NCBI GenBank assembly: GCA_050249955.1
Contig: JBFWPN010000001.1
Span: 744,001-808,000, forward strand
Direction of reading: 5' to 3'
Origin: CAVVIG01 sp050249955
Lineage (GTDB): Bacteria; Acidobacteriota; Vicinamibacteria; Vicinamibacterales; CAVVIG01
Length of the DNA stretch: 64,000 bases
Below are positions 47,465 through 55,860 of this stretch, one piece after another. The position numbers and the translations under genes were made by a program. The notes beneath the pieces are model-generated. The model ran no database searches. It had not been told where the DNA came from and was given only the letters and a program-made list of their open reading frames with translations. Within the stretch, counting starts at the first letter, position 1. Every line of letters begins with the position of its first letter.

Positions 47465-48667
47465 GTGCTCGAGAGATTTTCGTCCCGTGTCGTCCTCATG
47501 ACCTGTGCGGTCGTCCTGCTTGTGGCGCGGTGTGGCGCGGCGCAGGCACCGGCAGCCAATACGGCCGTGCCCGGTGCGTCCGAGGCCACCGTCCGGCTCC
47601 AGCTCGCCGCGATGAACGGCGACCTGGCGCAGGTGGCCGCCGCGGTGCGCGAGCGTCAGCCGCTCGATGCGCCGGGCGACTCGCGCATGACCGCGCTCGG
47701 CATCGCCGCCCTCTACGGCCGCGCCGAGGTGATCACCGCCCTCGCGGCCGCGGGCGCCGACGTCTCGGCCGACCAGGATGGGGAATCGGCACTCGCGGTG
47801 GCCGCACACGAAGGTCACGTCGCCGCGGTCGAGGCGCTCCTCGCTGCCGGCGCCCGGCTCGACGTGACGGACAAGGACGGCATCACACCGCTGATGGTCG
47901 CTGCCTCCTCCAATCGCGCTGCCGTCATCCGCGCACTCCTGGCGAAGGGCGCGCCGATCGACGCCACCAACAACGACGGCGCCACCGCCCTCGTGGCCGC
48001 CGCCTACGGCGGCCACGCCCAGGCCACCGAGGCTCTGCTCGCTGGCGGCGCGAACACGTCGGTGCGTGACAAGGCCGGGCGCACCGCGCTCATGGCGTCA
48101 GCCCTCGGCGGCAACGCCGCCGTCACGCGGCTGCTGCTCGACCGCAAGGCCGACGCACAGGTCGACGACAACAACGGCATGAACGCCCTGGTCTACGCGG
48201 CGTCCACCGGCCAGGACGAGATCGTGGCACTGCTGCAGAAGGCCGGCGTCACCAAGGGCTCGGACATGGCGCTGGCCTTCGCCGTGCGCGGCTGCCGCAT
48301 CCCGCTCGCCACCTCGTTGCTCACGTCGGGCGCCAGCCTGAAGGCCGAACTCGGAGGCGACCACCTGCTCATCCTCGCGGCCGGCGCGAACTGCCCGTCG
48401 GCCATCGAACTGCTGCTGTCGCGTGGGATGGACGTCAACGTGGCCAACGAGGACGGCATGACGGCGCTGATGCGCGCCGCCGGCGAGGGTTACGCCGACA
48501 TCGTCGCCCTGCTGCTGTCGAAGGGCGCGGACATGGAGCTGCAGAACGCGAAGAACCAGTCGGCCTGGCTCTTCGCGGCGATGGGCAATCACAACGAGGT
48601 GGTGGAACTGCTGCGCGCCGACCGCGAGGCGCGCGCGAAGAAGGGGCAGGGCCAGACCCGCCCGTAG
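47465..48667 (+). CDS. Secreted ankyrin-repeat protein
   Basis: A 400-residue protein starting at GTG 47465 (ATG 47498 alternative). The signal peptide (SRVVLMTCAVVLLVARCGAA) is followed by about ten ankyrin repeats at ~45-390, for example DGITPLMVAASSNRAAVIRA, GRTALMASALGGNAAVTRLL and DGMTALMRAAGEGYADIVAL. One repeat near residue 265 (GSDMALAFAVRGCRIPLATS) is degenerate. The tail is basic (REARAKKGQGQTRP). Such periplasmic ankyrin proteins bind partner proteins; which one is unknown. It is divergent from the ACIII operon and shares its 211-nt promoter gap. Confidence 0.88.
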   Translation: MLERFSSRVVLMTCAVVLLVARCGAAQAPAANTAVPGASEATVRLQLAAMNGDLAQVAAAVRERQPLDAPGDSRMTALGIAALYGRAEVITALAAAGADVSADQDGESALAVAAHEGHVAAVEALLAAGARLDVTDKDGITPLMVAASSNRAAVIRALLAKGAPIDATNNDGATALVAAAYGGHAQATEALLAGGANTSVRDKAGRTALMASALGGNAAVTRLLLDRKADAQVDDNNGMNALVYAASTGQDEIVALLQKAGVTKGSDMALAFAVRGCRIPLATSLLTSGASLKAELGGDHLLILAAGANCPSAIELLLSRGMDVNVANEDGMTALMRAAGEGYADIVALLLSKGADMELQNAKNQSAWLFAAMGNHNEVVELLRADREARAKKGQGQTRP

Positions 48668-48693
48668 ATTCGCCCGCAGGTCCGGCGGTGGCC

Positions 48694-50421
48694 TCAGTGG
48701 GTCGAGCCGGGCAGATCCAGTGGTGGGGCCGGCGGCAGCAGGTTCGCCTCCAGCCCGCTCGCCGTGCGCGGCGGCGCCGACGTCACGTCCCGATCGGGTC
48801 GCGGCGTCACGGGCAGCGCTGGCGCGGCGGCCGGCACCGGAGCCGAGACGGCGGCCGGCTTCGTCGCCCGCCTGACACGGCGCGGGGGTGCGCTCTTCGG
48901 CAGCTTCACGAGCTGCGTCACCTTCTCCCCTTTCCCGATAATCACCCCGAACGTCTTTCGTGCCTTCCCGGCACGCAGCTCGACATCGTGCGCGCCGATG
49001 GGCAGCGAGAGCGCCAGCGGCGTTGCCCCGCGCGACTCCCCGTCGATGAAGACCTCCGCACCTGCGGGCATGCTCGTCAGCTCGAGCGTGCCCCGTCCCG
49101 TGTCCACGAACTGGAGCAGCTGGCGCGCGGCACCCAGCGTGCCGCTCGCTCCCACGATCACCGCGAGCAGGGCGAAGGCACCGGCGAGCCGCCAGTTCCA
49201 CCACCACCGGCGTCCGGGCCGCTCGTCGATCGTTGCGGTCCAGGCATCGTCCGGAACACGGCGATCGCCGGTGGCGTCCTGTCCGGCCGACGGCGTGGTC
49301 CGGCGCTGGCGCGGGGCGGCCGAAGCCCCGCCGCGCTTCGCGGCGACCGGCGCCGCGATCGCGAGCACGTCGGGCATCTCGGGCCGCGTCTGGGCGGTCT
49401 GTGCGGCGACGAGTTGCAGGGGCGGCGTCGCCGGCGAGGGCAGCCGGAGCTGGGGTGTCGGGAGCACCACCGGGGTCGCAACCCGCTCGGCCTTCGCGGC
49501 GGGCAGGGCACCGCTCGCCTCGACGGCACGCAGCCGTGATACGAAGGCGGCGAGAGCCGCGGGCTCGGCGATCGACCCGGCATGGGCAAGCACCGGCGCG
49601 AACGCGTCGCTCGCTTCCGCCGCGGTGGCGAAGGGACGCTCTGGCCCGACCTGCAGCGCACGCGCGAGCCACCCGCGGACGCCTGCCGGGAGCGGCTCGA
49701 ATCCGCCCTGCGCCGACATGGCCGTGGTCGCGGCCAGCACGTCCGCAATCCGCGACGGGAACTCCTCGAGCCTGATCGGGCGTCCCAGCACGAGCGCGAT
49801 CGCCACGAGGCCGAGCTGCAGGACGTCTGTGCGCGCGTCGAGGTTCGTGGTCGGCGCACCGGGCGGCAGGGCGATGCGCAGCTCGCTCCAGTAGCGCTCG
49901 CGCGAGTAGCGCAGGTGCTCGAGCGCGCTGCCCAGCACGTGATCGGCGAGTACCATCCGGCCGTCAGGCGTGATCAGGATGCGTTCGGGACCAACTGCGC
50001 CGTGCGTGATGCCAGGACCTGCGGCGTGCAGCGCCACGAGCGCACTCGCCAGCTGGCCAATGCCGAAGAGCGCGGCACCAATCCCAACGGGCACCTGGCG
50101 GACCTGGGCACTGCGCAGCAGATCGGACAGCCGCGCCCCCTCCGCACCGGTGAAAGCCACGCGCAGCCGTGGCTCATCGCCAGGCTGACGCTCGACCGCC
50201 ACCACCCGCGCCACCTGCGGGTGCTCGAAATCGGCCAGCCGCTCGGCCCGCTCCCGGAGGGCGAACTCGAATGACGAGGCGGACGAGAGTGCCGGTCGGA
50301 GCACGAGCCACTGATGCCCGGCACCACCGTGTGGATCGGCCGCGGACATGCGCTGCCCGAGGCCGTCCTCGAAGGCGACCGCAACCGAGTCGGCGTGACG
50401 TTGACGATCTCCAGCTTCCAT
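48694..50421 (-). CDS. Pseudokinase with transmembrane segment and PEGA domain
   Basis: A 575-residue protein. Residues ~35-260 look like a eukaryotic-type Ser/Thr kinase in spacing (IGQLASALVALHAAGPGITH, PERILITPDGRMVLADHVLG), but the catalytic loop HRDLKPxN reads THGAVGPERI, lacking the Asp and Lys, and no DFG is present. It should be inactive as a kinase. A long Pro/Ala linker leads to one membrane span (~407-428, RLAGAFALLAVIVGASG) and a periplasmic PEGA domain (GTLELTSMPAGAEVFIDGES), then a disordered Pro/Ala tail. Such proteins may act as scaffolds between cytoplasm and envelope. It is convergent with the ankyrin gene. Confidence 0.82.
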   Translation of the reverse strand: MEAGDRQRHADSVAVAFEDGLGQRMSAADPHGGAGHQWLVLRPALSSASSFEFALRERAERLADFEHPQVARVVAVERQPGDEPRLRVAFTGAEGARLSDLLRSAQVRQVPVGIGAALFGIGQLASALVALHAAGPGITHGAVGPERILITPDGRMVLADHVLGSALEHLRYSRERYWSELRIALPPGAPTTNLDARTDVLQLGLVAIALVLGRPIRLEEFPSRIADVLAATTAMSAQGGFEPLPAGVRGWLARALQVGPERPFATAAEASDAFAPVLAHAGSIAEPAALAAFVSRLRAVEASGALPAAKAERVATPVVLPTPQLRLPSPATPPLQLVAAQTAQTRPEMPDVLAIAAPVAAKRGGASAAPRQRRTTPSAGQDATGDRRVPDDAWTATIDERPGRRWWWNWRLAGAFALLAVIVGASGTLGAARQLLQFVDTGRGTLELTSMPAGAEVFIDGESRGATPLALSLPIGAHDVELRAGKARKTFGVIIGKGEKVTQLVKLPKSAPPRRVRRATKPAAVSAPVPAAAPALPVTPRPDRDVTSAPPRTASGLEANLLPPAPPLDLPGSTH

Positions 50422-50603
50422 GACCTCTGACCTGCACCTGGGTAGGCATGGTCACAGGATGCGCAAACTGTGCCGTACTGTCGTTGTACTGGAAACCCGA
50501 ACGGGGAGAGCAGCTTAGACGCAGGTGCCCGTGAAGGAATCGGGCGGAAGGGGTGGGGGGCCGATTACGTCTCCGTCAGGTGCCCCCCGATTTTGTAACG
50601 GCG

Positions 50604-50747
50604 CTACTCGGGCGAGATCGAGGTGCGGCCGCAGTCGTCGCAACGCAGGTAGATGACCGGGAGCGATTCCGAGCGGCCGATGACCTTCGCACTGGGAACA
50701 CCACACCGCGGGCAGACAATCGCGCCGGACGATGAACGTTTTGCCAT
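50604..50747 (-). CDS. 47-residue zinc-ribbon protein
   Basis: A very short gene: ATG at 50747 with GAGGGAG 6 nt upstream, TAG at 50604. It encodes MAKRSSSGAIVCPRCG, a middle part with a basic turn (KVIGRSESLPVIYL) and a second Cys pair RCDDCGRTSI. CPRC and CDDC are 19 residues apart, the layout of a small zinc ribbon. The strong ribosome site and two intact Cys pairs argue for a real protein. Function unknown; RNA or protein binding is common for such ribbons. The 182 nt between it and the pseudokinase start show no other gene. Confidence 0.68.
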   Translation of the reverse strand: MAKRSSSGAIVCPRCGVPSAKVIGRSESLPVIYLRCDDCGRTSISPE

Positions 50748-50819
50748 GAGAAACTCCCTCAACATCTTAGACCGCTTCTGCCCTTGGGAGGATCCCCAAA
50801 AACTTGGCCGTGCAATGGA

Positions 50820-51752
50820 TCAGCCGCGCAGACGCACCATCAACTGTTCCATATCGTCCGGAATCGGGGCTTCCACCCGGAGCGGGCGCCCGGTGCCCGG
50901 ATGCACGACCCCGAGTCGCCAGGCATGGAGAGCCTGACGTGGAAACTCAATGGTTCGAAGGGTTTCCGGTCCGTACACGTACCGGCGCTCACCGACCAGC
51001 ATATGGCCCCGCAGCCGAGCCTGAAGGCGGATCTGGTTGCGCTTGCCGGTCACGAGGCTCACCTGGATGAGCGACGTGTCGCCGAACGACTCGAGCACCT
51101 CGTAACTGCACTCGGCCGTACTGGCGCGCGGGTCGCGGGCGTGGGTCTCCTTCTGAATCAGCGCCTCGTCATCCCACGCGAGGTGGTCGCGCCAGATCCC
51201 GCGAACCGGGGAGGGCACTCCGTAGACGATGGCCAGGTACAGGCGCTCGGCCTCGTGCCGCCGGAACTGGTCCTTCAGGCGCATCTGCGCGTCCGCACGG
51301 GTGGCGAACATCACGAGACCCGACGTGTCCCGGTCGATCCGGTGCACAACGAACGGCTTGCGCCGCTTCGGCCGCAGGTGTGCCACCAGGGCCTCCTCTA
51401 CCGAGGGGGCCTCCTGGCGACGCGGGAGTGGCACCGTCAACAGGCCTGCCGGCTTGTTCACCACCACCACGAGGTCGTCCTCGTAGACGATCGGCAGCTC
51501 ACCCGGACGGGCCGCACGCTGCGACACGCGGCGCGAACTGCCGGGCCTGTCCATCCAGAGCCGGATGGCATCGCCGGCAACCAGCCGTCGGGCGGCCGAG
51601 AACGGCCCGGCCTCCTCGTCATTGAGGAACACCTTGCCGCGGGCGAGCGCCTCGCTGGCGCGGCCGCGTGAACCGAGCCGTCCCGGATCGGCGAGGTACT
51701 TGTCGAGCCGCACGCCGGAGTCGGCCGCCGAGACGAGCCAGGTGTCGGCCAT
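50820..51752 (-). CDS. RluA/RluD-family pseudouridine synthase
   Basis: A 310-residue protein from the ATG at 51752, 8 nt after the MFS stop. An S4 RNA-binding domain is at the N-terminus (VRLDKYLADPGRLGSRGRAS, KVFLNDEEAG). The catalytic block HRIDRDTSGLVMFA carries the essential Asp of the RluA family, and LVTGKRNQIRLQ, HAWRLGVVHPGTG are also family motifs. It isomerises uridines in rRNA or tRNA. Target position is not predictable by eye. Grouping with MFS and M28 genes looks like convenience rather than shared function. Confidence 0.92.
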   Translation of the reverse strand: MADTWLVSAADSGVRLDKYLADPGRLGSRGRASEALARGKVFLNDEEAGPFSAARRLVAGDAIRLWMDRPGSSRRVSQRAARPGELPIVYEDDLVVVVNKPAGLLTVPLPRRQEAPSVEEALVAHLRPKRRKPFVVHRIDRDTSGLVMFATRADAQMRLKDQFRRHEAERLYLAIVYGVPSPVRGIWRDHLAWDDEALIQKETHARDPRASTAECSYEVLESFGDTSLIQVSLVTGKRNQIRLQARLRGHMLVGERRYVYGPETLRTIEFPRQALHAWRLGVVHPGTGRPLRVEAPIPDDMEQLMVRLRG

Positions 51753-51760
51753 GACGATGG

Positions 51761-52927
51761 CTAGCCCCGGAACGGCGTATCGGAATCGGTCACGGTGTAG
51801 GAGAGGCTGAGTACCACGGTGAGGGCTAGGCAGGCCGCCGCCGAGAGGTACGGCATGCCGTCGCCGAACCGGGCGAGCGCCGCGTTGCCCCAGACCGGAC
51901 CGATGGTACGGCCGAGGCTCTCCATGGCGCCGGCCGCTCCCTGCACACGCCCCTGCTCGTCCGCACGGCCGGCCCGGCTGACCAGGGCCGACACCGTCGG
52001 GTGCCCGAACCCAATGCCCAGGGCGAGTGGAACCAGCGCGAGGGTGAAGGTCGCCACCGTCTGCGCCAGCGACGCCCCGACAAGCCCGACTGCCGCGCAC
52101 GACAACCCGAGCACGAACGTCGGCTTGTCGCCGAACCGGTGGACGACGGGCCGGATGAGCCCCCCCTGAATAATGGCGCCGAGGACACCGAACGCTGCGA
52201 AGAAGTATCCCGTCTGCGACACGTCGAATCCGAAGCGGCGGGCCACGACCAGCGCGAACGTTGTCTGGAAGATCGCGAACGCGAACCAGTAGATGAAGTC
52301 GATCCAGAGCATGCGGCGCAGGCCGGGCCGCCGGATCATCTCGCCCAGGTTGCGGAGCGGCATGCCGGTGCCGGCCGCCTCGCGATGCACAGTCTCCGGG
52401 AGCCAGAACCAGGCCATCAGCGTGGCCACCAGCGTGAGCCCCGCTGCGGCCCACACCGGCGCCGCGTACCCGTAGCCGGCCAGCATGCCGCTCAGGGCCG
52501 GGCCCATGATGAAACCCATGCCGAAGGCGGCGCCGATGAGCCCGTAGGCACGGGCCCTGTCGGCCGGCGCGGTGACGTCGGCCACGTAGGCGCGTGCCGT
52601 CGAGATGTTCCCCCCGGAGAGGCCATCAACGACGCGCGCGACGAACAGCACGGCAATGGAGTGCGCCATCGCCATCATGACGAAGCTCACGACGGTGCCG
52701 AGGAGGCTGAAGATCAGCACCGGCCGGCGGCCGTAGCGGTCGGAGAGATCGCCGAGGGCCGGGGCCGCCGCGAACTGGCACAGCGAGAAGACCGCGAACA
52801 GCAGACCGATGGTCACGGGCGACGCGCCGAAGGTCTCCGCGTAGAACGGCAGGAGGGGCACGATGATCCCGAACCCGACCAGGTTGATGAAGACGGTCAG
52901 GAGGATGACGAGCAACGGGCGCGTCAC
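51761..52927 (-). CDS. MFS efflux transporter, TetA-like
   Basis: A 388-residue protein with 12 membrane spans. The loop 2-3 signature of drug/H+ antiporters is present as GDLSDRYGRRPVL, and motif C-like text occurs in GAAFGMGFIMGPALSGML. Length and pattern fit the TetA/DHA1 group, which exports drugs or metabolites with proton exchange; actual substrate unknown. The ATG overlaps the stop of the M28 peptidase gene (ATGA), so the two are translationally coupled. No resistance phenotype should be assumed from sequence alone. Confidence 0.87.
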   Translation of the reverse strand: MTRPLLVILLTVFINLVGFGIIVPLLPFYAETFGASPVTIGLLFAVFSLCQFAAAPALGDLSDRYGRRPVLIFSLLGTVVSFVMMAMAHSIAVLFVARVVDGLSGGNISTARAYVADVTAPADRARAYGLIGAAFGMGFIMGPALSGMLAGYGYAAPVWAAAGLTLVATLMAWFWLPETVHREAAGTGMPLRNLGEMIRRPGLRRMLWIDFIYWFAFAIFQTTFALVVARRFGFDVSQTGYFFAAFGVLGAIIQGGLIRPVVHRFGDKPTFVLGLSCAAVGLVGASLAQTVATFTLALVPLALGIGFGHPTVSALVSRAGRADEQGRVQGAAGAMESLGRTIGPVWGNAALARFGDGMPYLSAAACLALTVVLSLSYTVTDSDTPFRG

Positions 52928-54588
52928 TCGCGCGTACCCCTCCCGGCCCTCGGCCCCTTGAAGTCACGGACCGGCGCGTGATCCAGGTTCGCCAGCCGCC
53001 ACGCCGTCTCGTACACCAGCTGGGTCACGCGCGTGAGCTTGGGAAACTCGATGCGCGACACCTCGTCCGTGTTGGCGTGATAGTCGGGGTGCAGGCCGGT
53101 CGTGAAGAAGATCACCGGGATGCCCTTCGCGGCATAGCTGTAGTGATCGCTGCGGAAGTACAGCTGCTCGCTGTCGGCCGGATCGTTGAACTCGTAGTCG
53201 AGCGTGAGCGGACGCTCCAGTGCCCGGTTGGCGGCGATGCTGATGTCGTGCAGCTCGGTGCTGATCCGGTCGGACCCCACGAGGTACACCGTGTTGCTCT
53301 CGCTCGCCTGGTTGTCGCGGTTGCGCCCGATCATGTCGATGTTGAGTTGCGCCACCACGTTGTCGAGCGGCACGGTCGGGTAGTCGGCGAAGTAGCGCGA
53401 TCCGAGCAGGCCGCGCTCCTCGCCCGCATGCCACACGAGGAGCACCGAACGGCGCGGCCGCTCGCCCTCCGCCAGCGCGCGGGCCACGGCCATCAGCGCG
53501 ACGGTCCCCGACCCGTCGTCGTCGGCACCGTTCCAGATGCGGTCCTGCTCGGCGCCTCCCGTCACGCGCCCCGGAGCCGACGGCCGCTTGTTGTCGCTCG
53601 TGAGCTCGGTATCGGCGTACCCCACGTGGTCGTAGTGGGCGCCAACGGCAACGTAGGTTGACTTGAGCTGCGGGTCGCGCCCTTCCACCACAGCCACCAC
53701 GTTCTGCGTGCGCTGCGTGCGGAGCACTTCGTACTCCGCATCGAGCGTGAAGGTGAGGCTCACGTTCTCGAGCCGGAACCCGGCGAGCGGCTCCCGCGCC
53801 TCGGCCCTGCGCTTCAGGTCCGCGTACTTCACGTCGGCGCGGCTGAACAGGAACTCGAGGAACTCGTCGCCCGCCGTGATCGAGGGAGACACCGGCTGAT
53901 CGAGGCGCTGCGCCGTGACGAAGTCGGGCCGGGGAGGCCGGTTCGCGCTGCCGTCGGTACCCGACTGCCGCCGCTCCTGCTGCGGTGCCGCGGGACCGAT
54001 GGCCGCCGCCGCCTTCATCTGGTCCGTCAGCCAGCGCCCGCGCCCCCCGAGCAGTCGGCGCGACTGCTCGGCGTCGACCACCTGGGGGCCGGAGCGGCCG
54101 AGGAAGACCACCGCCGCACCTTCGTAGTTCCTGCCGCGCAGGTCCGAATAGTTGGCGCCTGGCGCATCGAGCGCGTAGCCGGCGAACTCCACCCGGTCGA
54201 CGGTGAAGCTCCTGGCCGCGCCGACGTTGCTCGGGAACGAGACGCCGTCGTCCTGGGTGAAGGTGCGGGTCTCCCGGCCCACCCGCACGGTCACGGAGGA
54301 CCGGTTCGTCGACTTGATGCTGCGCACCTCGACGTTCTGCAGGTAGCTGCGATCGCCGCCCCGCGGCGTGAGCCCCCACTGTTGCAGGTGCGTCTGGATG
54401 TAGCCGGCCGCCAGGCCGAGGCCCTCGGTGTAGATTTCCCGCCCCTGCAACTCGTCCGACGCCAGGTACGTCAGCCATTCCCGCAGGTCGGTCGGGCTGA
54501 TCGAGGCGCGTCCGCCGGCCGCGCCGAGGGAGGCAACGAAGAGCGCAACGGCGATCGCGAGGGACAGCAGGGGCTTGCGGGCAGGCAT
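52924..54588 (-). CDS. Secreted M28-family zinc peptidase
   Basis: A 554-residue protein with signal peptide (LLSLAIAVALFVASLGAAGG). A PA-like insert occupies roughly 110-230. The M28 catalytic domain has all di-zinc ligands: VAVGAHYDHVG (His, near 311), WNGADDDGSGTVALM (bridging Asp), HAGEERGLLGSRYF (Glu-Glu), NIDMIGRNRDN (Asp) and TTGLHPDYHANTD (His). It should be an aminopeptidase or carboxypeptidase acting in the periplasm or outside the cell. It leads a leftward unit with the MFS and RluA-type genes and is divergent from the RNA-binding protein. Confidence 0.92.
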   Translation of the reverse strand: MPARKPLLSLAIAVALFVASLGAAGGRASISPTDLREWLTYLASDELQGREIYTEGLGLAAGYIQTHLQQWGLTPRGGDRSYLQNVEVRSIKSTNRSSVTVRVGRETRTFTQDDGVSFPSNVGAARSFTVDRVEFAGYALDAPGANYSDLRGRNYEGAAVVFLGRSGPQVVDAEQSRRLLGGRGRWLTDQMKAAAAIGPAAPQQERRQSGTDGSANRPPRPDFVTAQRLDQPVSPSITAGDEFLEFLFSRADVKYADLKRRAEAREPLAGFRLENVSLTFTLDAEYEVLRTQRTQNVVAVVEGRDPQLKSTYVAVGAHYDHVGYADTELTSDNKRPSAPGRVTGGAEQDRIWNGADDDGSGTVALMAVARALAEGERPRRSVLLVWHAGEERGLLGSRYFADYPTVPLDNVVAQLNIDMIGRNRDNQASESNTVYLVGSDRISTELHDISIAANRALERPLTLDYEFNDPADSEQLYFRSDHYSYAAKGIPVIFFTTGLHPDYHANTDEVSRIEFPKLTRVTQLVYETAWRLANLDHAPVRDFKGPRAGRGTRE

Positions 54589-54739
54589 GTACAGCTCCAG
54601 GTCTTACTATAGCCGCTTGCCTTGTCCTCCAACTTCAGGTAAGGTTTTCCGCCTAAGCTTCCGCTTGCCCACCGTGTCTTTGTCGCCTGCACGCCCTCGC
54701 GGTTCTCGCGATCCCTTCCCTACGCAAGGAGATAACTGA

Positions 54740-55387
54740 TTGGCTGTCCGGTTGTTCGTCGGTAACCTGTCGTACAGCACGACTGAAGCGGACCTGCGCA
54801 CCTACTTCGGCGCAGTCGCACCGCCCTCACAGGTCGTGCTCCCCGTAGACCGGGAAACAGGTCGCCCCCGCGGGTTTGCGTTCGTCGAGTTCCTCGATCG
54901 CTCCCACGCCGAGACGGCGATTCAGCGCTTCAACGGCCAGGTGTTCAATGGGCGTCCGCTGGCCGTGAGTGAGGCCCGTGCACGCGAGGACCGCGGGCCT
55001 GGCGGTCCCGGCGGTCCCCGCCCGGGTGGTCCCGGTGGTGGCTTCGGTGGTCCCCGCCCCGGCGGCTTCAGCGGCCCCCGTCCCGGCGGTCCCCCGAGCG
55101 GCGGCTTCGGTGGTCCCCGTCCCGGCGGCTTCGGCGGTCCGCGACCGTTCGACCCGTCTGCGCCGGCCCCGCCGCGCAACCGCAACTTCGGCCCTGACGC
55201 CAAGCCACAGCGCGGCCCGAACGCCAAGGCCAAGAAGAAGCAGGAGGACCGGCCCCGCGGTCCCATCCCGACCAAGTTCACCGGCCGTTCGTTCTCGCTC
55301 GACGACGACAGCGCGGACGAGACGCTGCCGGACATCGACGATTTCGCCACGAGCAAGCAGGACGAAGCCGACGATACCGACGACTGA
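54740..55387 (+). CDS. RRM RNA-binding protein with Gly-Pro-Arg-rich tail
   Basis: A 215-residue protein. It starts at a TTG (54740) preceded by a strong AAGGAG site; no ATG fits the RRM start. The single RRM (1-80) has RNP2 as RLFVGNL and RNP1 as RGFAFVEF, complete with aromatic residues. Residues ~85-150 are made of repeated GGPRPGG and FGGPRPGGF units, then a Lys-rich segment (NAKAKKKQEDRPRG) and an acidic end (DEADDTDD). Bacterial RRM proteins of this type are often cold-induced; the 150-nt leader before it would suit such control. The TTG start may limit output. Confidence 0.9.
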   Translation: MAVRLFVGNLSYSTTEADLRTYFGAVAPPSQVVLPVDRETGRPRGFAFVEFLDRSHAETAIQRFNGQVFNGRPLAVSEARAREDRGPGGPGGPRPGGPGGGFGGPRPGGFSGPRPGGPPSGGFGGPRPGGFGGPRPFDPSAPAPPRNRNFGPDAKPQRGPNAKAKKKQEDRPRGPIPTKFTGRSFSLDDDSADETLPDIDDFATSKQDEADDTDD

Positions 55388-55397
55388 TTCGCCTCGA

Positions 55398-55428
55398 GGG
55401 AAACGGCCGGTCCATCCGGCCGCTTCCC
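55398..55428 (+). terminator. Terminator-like hairpin after the RRM gene
   Basis: GGGAAaCGGCCGG, loop TCCAT, CCGGCCGcTTCCC forms a 12-pair stem with one A/C mismatch, 10 nt after the RRM stop. It lacks a T-run. Confidence 0.6.
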
Positions 55429-55505
55429 GTCACACCGCTACGCCTCGTCCCCCCGACACAGATCGCCCATCGCGATCGCCTCAACGCCTCTAGAATGAGG
55501 TGGCC

Positions 55506-55784
55506 ATGCCGGACACCGACACCATCTGGGCCCAGCTCCTCGATCGCATGCGACCCGGCATCGACTCGGACGAGTACCGGCGCTGGTTCTCCAACTCCAC
55601 ACAGGCCAGCGACTCCGGCGACCAGCTGACGGTCTGGGTGCCGTCACAGGCCGACGTCCGCCACATCACCCTCCACTACCTCGATCGCATCTATCGCGAG
55701 CTTGCCGCGATGAACCGGTTCCACGTCACGGTCCGCTTCATCGCCACCGGCTACGACGACGACGAGGACGAGTGGGAGGAGTGA
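55506..55784 (+). CDS. Free-standing DnaA N-domain-like protein
   Basis: A 92-residue protein from the ATG at 55506 (GAGG 5 nt upstream; GTG 55500 alternative). Nearly the whole length follows domain I of the replication initiator DnaA: IWAQLLDRMRPGIDSDEYRR, then WFSNSTQASDSGDQLTVWVP and RHITLHYLDRIYRELA, where the W-F and Tyr positions match the alpha-beta fold. The AAA+ and DNA-binding domains are absent. An acidic tail (GYDDDEDEWEE) closes it. Domain I binds DnaB, DiaA and DnaA itself, so a single-domain protein could modulate initiation. A TAGAAT box lies at 55491-55496. Confidence 0.75.
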   Translation: MPDTDTIWAQLLDRMRPGIDSDEYRRWFSNSTQASDSGDQLTVWVPSQADVRHITLHYLDRIYRELAAMNRFHVTVRFIATGYDDDEDEWEE

Positions 55785-55860
55785 AAAGACTGTGATTTCG
55801 GGCTGATCGACGGCCCCCTTCCGGCACACGGCGGTAGGATGCGGTCAGGTCTTCCGCGTC

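Noticed and set aside
50422..50603. GC-rich stem GGGGGG...CCCCCC downstream of the zinc-ribbon stop as a terminator
   Set aside because: The arms are far apart and no T-run follows, so the support is too weak to list it.
51761..52927. Tetracycline resistance gene
   Set aside because: The protein is TetA-like in fold and signature only; nothing in the sequence fixes the substrate, so it is reported as a general MFS exporter.
55000..55150. Regular GGTCCCCGTCCCGGCGG-type units considered as a DNA repeat or CRISPR
   Set aside because: They keep frame and encode Gly-Pro-Arg units of the RRM protein tail; there are no spacers of constant length.
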